From DAIRVC01 sp036803025 (GTDB lineage Bacteria > Chloroflexota > Anaerolineae > Anaerolineales > E44-bin32): a stretch of 42,360 nucleotides of DNA. The DNA is taken from assembly GCA_036803025.1 (NCBI GenBank), contig DAIRVC010000005.1, positions 1-42,360 on the forward strand. Reading direction: 5' to 3'. The notes below the pieces were generated by a model that worked only from the letters and a program-made list of their open reading frames with translations, was not told the DNA's origin and did not search any database. Shown in pieces: positions 38,357 to 42,360 of this stretch (position 1 is its first letter; each line of letters opens with the position of its first letter). The translations under genes and the position numbers were made by a program.

Positions 38357-40864
38357 TCACAGCAGGGTGACCGGATCGACATCCACACTCCAACCGTCGG
38401 GGAGAGTGTCAGGGATGAGCGCGGCCGGGTCCGCCGCTCGGATGACGATTTGCCAGCGGTGCAGCCCGCGCACGCGGGCGTAGAAGCAAGGCGCCGGTCC
38501 GATCAGGTCCGCTCGGACATCCTGCCTGGCGATACGCGCCCGCAGAGAGGCGGCCAGGCGGGCGGACTCGCGCGAGGCCTGCTCGAGGCGCGGGTGGCGC
38601 AAGATCAGGCGCGCCAGCCGACGAAAGGGCGGGTAGCCGAGCTCGCGGCGGTTGTGGATTTCCGCCTCGTAGAAGGCTCGGTAGTCGTGACCGGCGGCGG
38701 CGCGGATCACGTAGTGATCGGGCTGGAATGTCTGCAGGATGACACGGCCGCCGAGCAGGCCGCGGCCGGCCCGTCCGGCGACCTGTGTCAGCACCTGGAA
38801 TGAGCGTTCGGCCGCTCGGAAGTCGGGCAGGTTCAGGCCCGTGTCGGCCGAGACGACCCCGACCAGCGTCACCAACGGCAAGTCGAGCCCCTTGGCGATC
38901 ATCTGCGTCCCGACGAGCACGTCGGCGCGATGGTTGGCGAAGTGCGCCAGGAGGACGTCGTGCGCGCCGGCGGCGCGCGTCGCATCCCGGTCCCAGCGCA
39001 GCGTGCGCGCCGACGGGTGCAGGCGCTGAACCTCCGATTCGACCCGCTGCGTCCCGGCGCCGAACTGCTTGATGCGGGTGCTTCCGCAGGCGGGGCAAGT
39101 CTCGGGCATCTTGCGCCGATGGCCGCAGTGATGGCATTGCAGTTCCTGCTGTGGACCGTGGAAGGTCAGAGGCGTCTCACAGCGCCGGCAGCGCAAGGCC
39201 TCCCCGCAGTCGCGGCAGAACACGTACGTGGCCGAGCCGCGCCGGTTCAGGAACAGGATCGCCTGCTGATCGGCGGCCAGAGTCTCAGCCAGGGCCTGCT
39301 GCAAGGCGCGGCTGAAGAGCGAGGAGTTGCCGGCGCGCAATTCCTGACGCAGGTCGACGATCTGGACCGGCGGCAGGGCGATACTCTCGGCTTCGGCCTC
39401 CAGCGGCGAGTAGCGTGAGGCGATGCCGAGGCGGGCCGACTGCTGCGCTACCCGCACGCGGTGGCCGAGGATGCGCTGCGGCAGCGCCAGGAGAGCGACC
39501 CGACCCTGCGCGGCCTGGTAGGCGCTGACCACGTCCGGCGTGGCCGTGCCCATCAGACACAGCGCGCTCAGCAGGCCGGCATACGCTGCTGCGGCCCGGC
39601 GGGCGTCGTAGCGCGGCGCCTGGGCCTGCTCCTTGTAGGAATCGTCGTGCGCCTCATCCAGGACGATCAGGCCGATGTCGGGAAGCGGCGCGAACAGCGC
39701 GCTGCGCGGCCCGACGATCACCCCCAGGCGGCCGGAGCGGGCGCGACGCCAAGTGTCGTAGCGCTGCCCGGGTGTCAGCTGCGAGTGCAGCAGCCCGACC
39801 TGGCCGGGAAAGCGGGAGAGGAAGCGGCGGACGGTCTGCGGCGTCAGGGCGATCTCGGGCACGAGGACAATCGCCTGGCGGCCGCGTGCCAGGCAGTCGG
39901 CCACGGCGCGCAGGTAGATCTCGGTCTTGCCGGAGCCGGTCACCCCGTGGAGAAGATGCGGTCGGACGGTCGCGCCGGCGGCGCACTGGTCGAGTGCCTG
40001 CCGCACCGCTTCCCACACCCTGGCCTGGTCGTTCGTCAGCACCGGAGGCTCGGAGGTCACGAAGTCGATGTCGGCCAGCGGGTCGCGCCACACCTGGCGG
40101 GCGCCCAGGACGACCAGGCCGCGCGCCTCCAGAAAGCGCAGGTCGGCCAGGCCGGCGCCGGTCTCGGCATAGATCCAGCTCACCTCAACCGCGCCGGCTT
40201 CGCGGCCGAGCATGGCCAGGATGGCGGCCCGTCGCCGGGCGGCCGGGCTTCCCGGTCGGCCGAGGCTCGCTGCCGCGGTCGTCGTGTGGCCGGCGTCAGC
40301 GGACAGAGCAGCCGTGTGCACCTGACGCGGCTGGACTCGCGGGGTGTCCAGGATCGGGGTGCGCAAAAGCGCACCTCGATGGACCAGCGCCTCGGCCGCC
40401 TTGCGCCAGGCAGCCCGCGGCAGGGCGTGCTGAATCTGGCGACCGCGCAGCGGGCCGCGTTGGGAGAGCAGCTGCAACAGCCGAGCTTGTGTCGGATTGT
40501 CCTCGGCGGTCTGGGGATCTACCAGGGTGTAGAGCGAATCGGCCGGCTGACTCAGCCCCGGCGGGAGCATGAGCGTCAGGCAATCGATCAGCGGGGTGCG
40601 CGTCGACTCGGCCAGCCAGCGGCCCAATTCCAGCTGGGCGGAGGTCAGGACCGGGACGGAATCGACCAGGGCTTCGACTGGACGCGTCTCGGGCACGTCG
40701 GCCAGGGCGAGCAGACGCAAGACTACCCCTTGGACGCGCTGTCGTCCGAAGGGGACGGTGACCAGGTGGCCGGGGCAGAGCCGGCCCTCCAACTCCGGCG
40801 GCAAGTGGTAGTGAAATGTCCCCCGCACCGGGGGGACATTGACGGCGATCTCGGCGAAGGTCAC
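38357..40864 (-). CDS. priA: Primosomal protein N' (replication restart helicase PriA)
   Basis: PriA recognises stalled forks and reloads the replicative helicase. The 835-residue protein has an N-terminal 3'-DNA-end-binding domain (PPVRGTFHYHLPPELE and VPFGRQRVQGVV), a helicase core with GVTGSGKTE and LDEAHDDSYK, and a zinc-binding insertion with four Cys pairs (CRDCGEALRCRRC, CHHCGHRRKMPETCPAC). The C-terminal helicase domain with GTQMIAKGLDLP follows. The GTG start overlaps the stop of the CorC-like gene (GTGA). The middle linker (about 150-260) is longer and more divergent than in model PriA proteins. It completes the set of replication and repair genes here. Confidence 0.95.
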   Translation of the reverse strand: MTFAEIAVNVPPVRGTFHYHLPPELEGRLCPGHLVTVPFGRQRVQGVVLRLLALADVPETRPVEALVDSVPVLTSAQLELGRWLAESTRTPLIDCLTLMLPPGLSQPADSLYTLVDPQTAEDNPTQARLLQLLSQRGPLRGRQIQHALPRAAWRKAAEALVHRGALLRTPILDTPRVQPRQVHTAALSADAGHTTTAAASLGRPGSPAARRRAAILAMLGREAGAVEVSWIYAETGAGLADLRFLEARGLVVLGARQVWRDPLADIDFVTSEPPVLTNDQARVWEAVRQALDQCAAGATVRPHLLHGVTGSGKTEIYLRAVADCLARGRQAIVLVPEIALTPQTVRRFLSRFPGQVGLLHSQLTPGQRYDTWRRARSGRLGVIVGPRSALFAPLPDIGLIVLDEAHDDSYKEQAQAPRYDARRAAAAYAGLLSALCLMGTATPDVVSAYQAAQGRVALLALPQRILGHRVRVAQQSARLGIASRYSPLEAEAESIALPPVQIVDLRQELRAGNSSLFSRALQQALAETLAADQQAILFLNRRGSATYVFCRDCGEALRCRRCETPLTFHGPQQELQCHHCGHRRKMPETCPACGSTRIKQFGAGTQRVESEVQRLHPSARTLRWDRDATRAAGAHDVLLAHFANHRADVLVGTQMIAKGLDLPLVTLVGVVSADTGLNLPDFRAAERSFQVLTQVAGRAGRGLLGGRVILQTFQPDHYVIRAAAGHDYRAFYEAEIHNRRELGYPPFRRLARLILRHPRLEQASRESARLAASLRARIARQDVRADLIGPAPCFYARVRGLHRWQIVIRAADPAALIPDTLPDGWSVDVDPVTLL

Positions 40865-42201
40865 CTTGGCGGCGTCCCGGCGCCGGCGTCGGGTAGGCGG
40901 AAGAGGGACAGGCGTTCGATGCGTTTCCCGTCGAGCGCCTCGACGCGCAACCGGACGCCTTCGGCGGTGAGGGTATCGCCGACCTTGGCCATCCGGCCCA
41001 GGCGTCCAAGGACAAAGCCGGCGATGGTGTCGTAGGAGGGGTCACCCAGCTTCAGCTGGAAGTAGTCGTTCACCGCTTCGATCAGGGTCAGGCCGTCCAG
41101 GAGGTAGGACCCATCGGGCAGAGCCTGAATCTCGGAGCCGGAATCGAATTCGTCGTTCACTTCCCCGACGATCTCCTCGAGCAGGTCGGCCAAAGTGACC
41201 ATGCCGGCCGTGCCGCCGTACTCGTCGACGACGATGGCCAGGTGATGGCGGCGGGCGCGGAATCGGCGGAGCAGCGTGCCAATGCGGGCGGTCTCGGGGA
41301 TGAAAATCGCCTCGCGCATCAAGCCGCGTGCCGTGGCCAGGCCGGCCCCTTCGCCGCGGCGGGCGCGCATCAGATCGCGCAGATGGATAACACCCTGGAC
41401 GTGATCAAGGTCGCCCTCATAGACCGGGTAGCGGGTGAAGGGATGGCGCAGGACCAGGGCGGCGATCTCGTCCAGTGAGGCCTCCGCCGCGATGGCGACC
41501 ATTTCCGTGCGCGGGACCATGACCTGGCGGACGAGCGTATCACCGAAGTCGAAGACCGCCTGGAGCATGTCCTCTTCATCGGCCTCGACCACACCGCTGG
41601 CGGCGCTGGCTGTGACGAGCATCTTGAGCTCTTCGACCGAGTGCGCCAGTTGGTGGGCCGAGGCGGGTTGCATGCCGACCAGGCGCAGCAGCAGATTCCC
41701 GGAGCCGTTCAGGAGCCAGATCAACGGGCGAAAGAGCGCGGCTGTCCAGGCCGTCGGCTGGGCGACGAACAGCGCCGTGCGCTCGGGATTCTGCAGCGCG
41801 ATCGACTTGGGGGCCAACTCGCCGATGACGACGTGGAGAAAGGTGATCACGCCAAAGGCCAGCCCGGCCGACAGGCCGTGCGAGACCTCTGCGGAGATCG
41901 ACTCGGGGAAAAGGCTCACCACAGGCTGGAGGAGGTGGGCAAGGGCGGGCTCACCGACCCAACCGAGTCCCAGGCTGGCCATGGTGATGCCCAGCTGTGT
42001 GGCAGCGATGAAGCGATCGGGATCGCGAATCGCTCGCTGGACCCAGCGGGCGGCCTGGCTGCCTTGGGAGACCAATTCCTGGACGCGCGTGCGCCGGACG
42101 CTGACCAGGGCGAATTCGGCGGCCACGAAGAAGGCGTTGATGGCCACCAGTGCGGCCATGATCAGCAGGCGGAATAGATCGGACAGGAGGTCGGAGTTCA
42201 T
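40861..42201 (-). CDS. CorC/HlyC family membrane protein (CNNM + CBS pair + CorC_HlyC)
   Basis: This 446-residue protein has an N-terminal DUF21/CNNM membrane domain of about four helices (FFVAAEFALVSVRRTRV and GELAPKSIALQNPER are hallmarks), then a CBS pair (MVPRTEMVAIAAEASLDEIA and IVVDEYGGTAGMVTLADLLE) and a C-terminal CorC_HlyC ligand-like domain. Characterised relatives export or sense magnesium; the older hemolysin label is misleading. Its stop overlaps the priA start, and its ATG lies 67 bp after the Memo-like gene stop. Magnesium efflux is an inference from family membership. Confidence 0.9.
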   Translation of the reverse strand: MNSDLLSDLFRLLIMAALVAINAFFVAAEFALVSVRRTRVQELVSQGSQAARWVQRAIRDPDRFIAATQLGITMASLGLGWVGEPALAHLLQPVVSLFPESISAEVSHGLSAGLAFGVITFLHVVIGELAPKSIALQNPERTALFVAQPTAWTAALFRPLIWLLNGSGNLLLRLVGMQPASAHQLAHSVEELKMLVTASAASGVVEADEEDMLQAVFDFGDTLVRQVMVPRTEMVAIAAEASLDEIAALVLRHPFTRYPVYEGDLDHVQGVIHLRDLMRARRGEGAGLATARGLMREAIFIPETARIGTLLRRFRARRHHLAIVVDEYGGTAGMVTLADLLEEIVGEVNDEFDSGSEIQALPDGSYLLDGLTLIEAVNDYFQLKLGDPSYDTIAGFVLGRLGRMAKVGDTLTAEGVRLRVEALDGKRIERLSLFRLPDAGAGTPPR

Positions 42202-42268
42202 GTGGGAAGGTGCAGCGCCGCGGCGGGGAGACCGACGCGCGTTGCAGTGAGCGAGCTGACGGAGGCGT

Positions 42269-42360
42269 TCATCCGGCGGCCGCGGTGCGGTAGATCACGG
42301 CGGCCCCGTAGCCGACTACGGACGACTCGTCGCCGGTGACCTGGCCGGAGGTGGCATAGC
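42269..42360 (-). CDS. Memo family protein (AmmeMemoRadiSam system protein B type), C-terminal end only
   Basis: Only the last 29 residues are inside the window. YATSGQVTGDESSVVGYGAA is close to the end of Memo-family proteins, where S-G-D/E-x-T-G-D-x-S-x-VVGY is conserved. Bacterial and archaeal Memo homologues form a poorly understood set with AMMECR1 and radical SAM proteins. The rest, and any partner gene, would lie beyond the window edge. The stop is 67 bp before the CorC-like start, so it probably heads that operon. Confidence 0.6.
   Translation of the reverse strand, partial: YATSGQVTGDESSVVGYGAAVIYRTAAAG

Overview
The window is GC-rich chromosomal DNA that reads like a member of the Chloroflexota (Anaerolineae or a relative). 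The reasons are the many exported lipoproteins with Thr/Pro-rich linkers, a monoderm-style ClpC, a fused ChlI/ChlD-type chelatase, a BMP-family ABC transporter, and housekeeping proteins with that phylum's flavour. The taxon is an inference from gene content. No rRNA, tRNA, CRISPR array, phage gene or transposase was recognised.

Layout. 1-281: two truncated gene pieces meet head to head (Hsp70-like on minus, asparaginase-II-like on plus), possibly an assembly or rearrangement junction. 278-1009: rsmG. 1038-2774 (minus): an SH3-like lipoprotein and a YceI-like lipoprotein. 2925-6365 (minus): an operon of a cyclic-nucleotide-binding/PH-like membrane protein, peptide deformylase and RecF. 6458-9779 (plus): FtsK overlapping a degenerate BMP-type lipoprotein. 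10091-15533 (plus): a complete BMP/nucleoside-type ABC transporter (binding protein, double ATPase, two permeases). 15623-15732: a MITE/REP-like inverted repeat. 15760-20767 (minus): purA, an ECF S component, a C39-like peptidase and MurJ. 20857-24915 (plus): a LysM surface protein, a pseudo-receiver/GAF protein and a REC-GAF-PAS histidine kinase. 25203-26441 (plus): an RNase H-like exonuclease. 26530-29720 (minus): a type I phosphodiesterase and a ChlI/ChlD chelatase split by a nine-A run. 29933-35504 (plus): an S1-domain protein, ClpC and RadA. 35505-36068: a structured, partly AT-rich spacer. 36069-37421: dnaA. 37574-37855: the tail of a sugar permease. 37889-42360 (minus): a Memo family tail, CorC-like protein, PriA and a CaMKII-association-domain protein.

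How it fits together. DnaA, RecF, RadA, PriA and FtsK are all replication, repair or segregation proteins. With rsmG nearby this suggests a locus near the replication origin, although no convincing DnaA-box cluster was found. Many start codons lie only about 5-30 nt behind extended -10 boxes (TGnTATAAT or TGnTAGAAT), so leaderless or very short leaders seem common.

The best lead for a second look is the chelatase locus. The ChlI-like frame ends four codons after AAAAAAAAA, while the -1 frame stays open from that run through a VWA (ChlD) domain. One gene could therefore yield a short AAA+ subunit and a 684-residue I-D fusion by frameshifting or transcriptional slippage.
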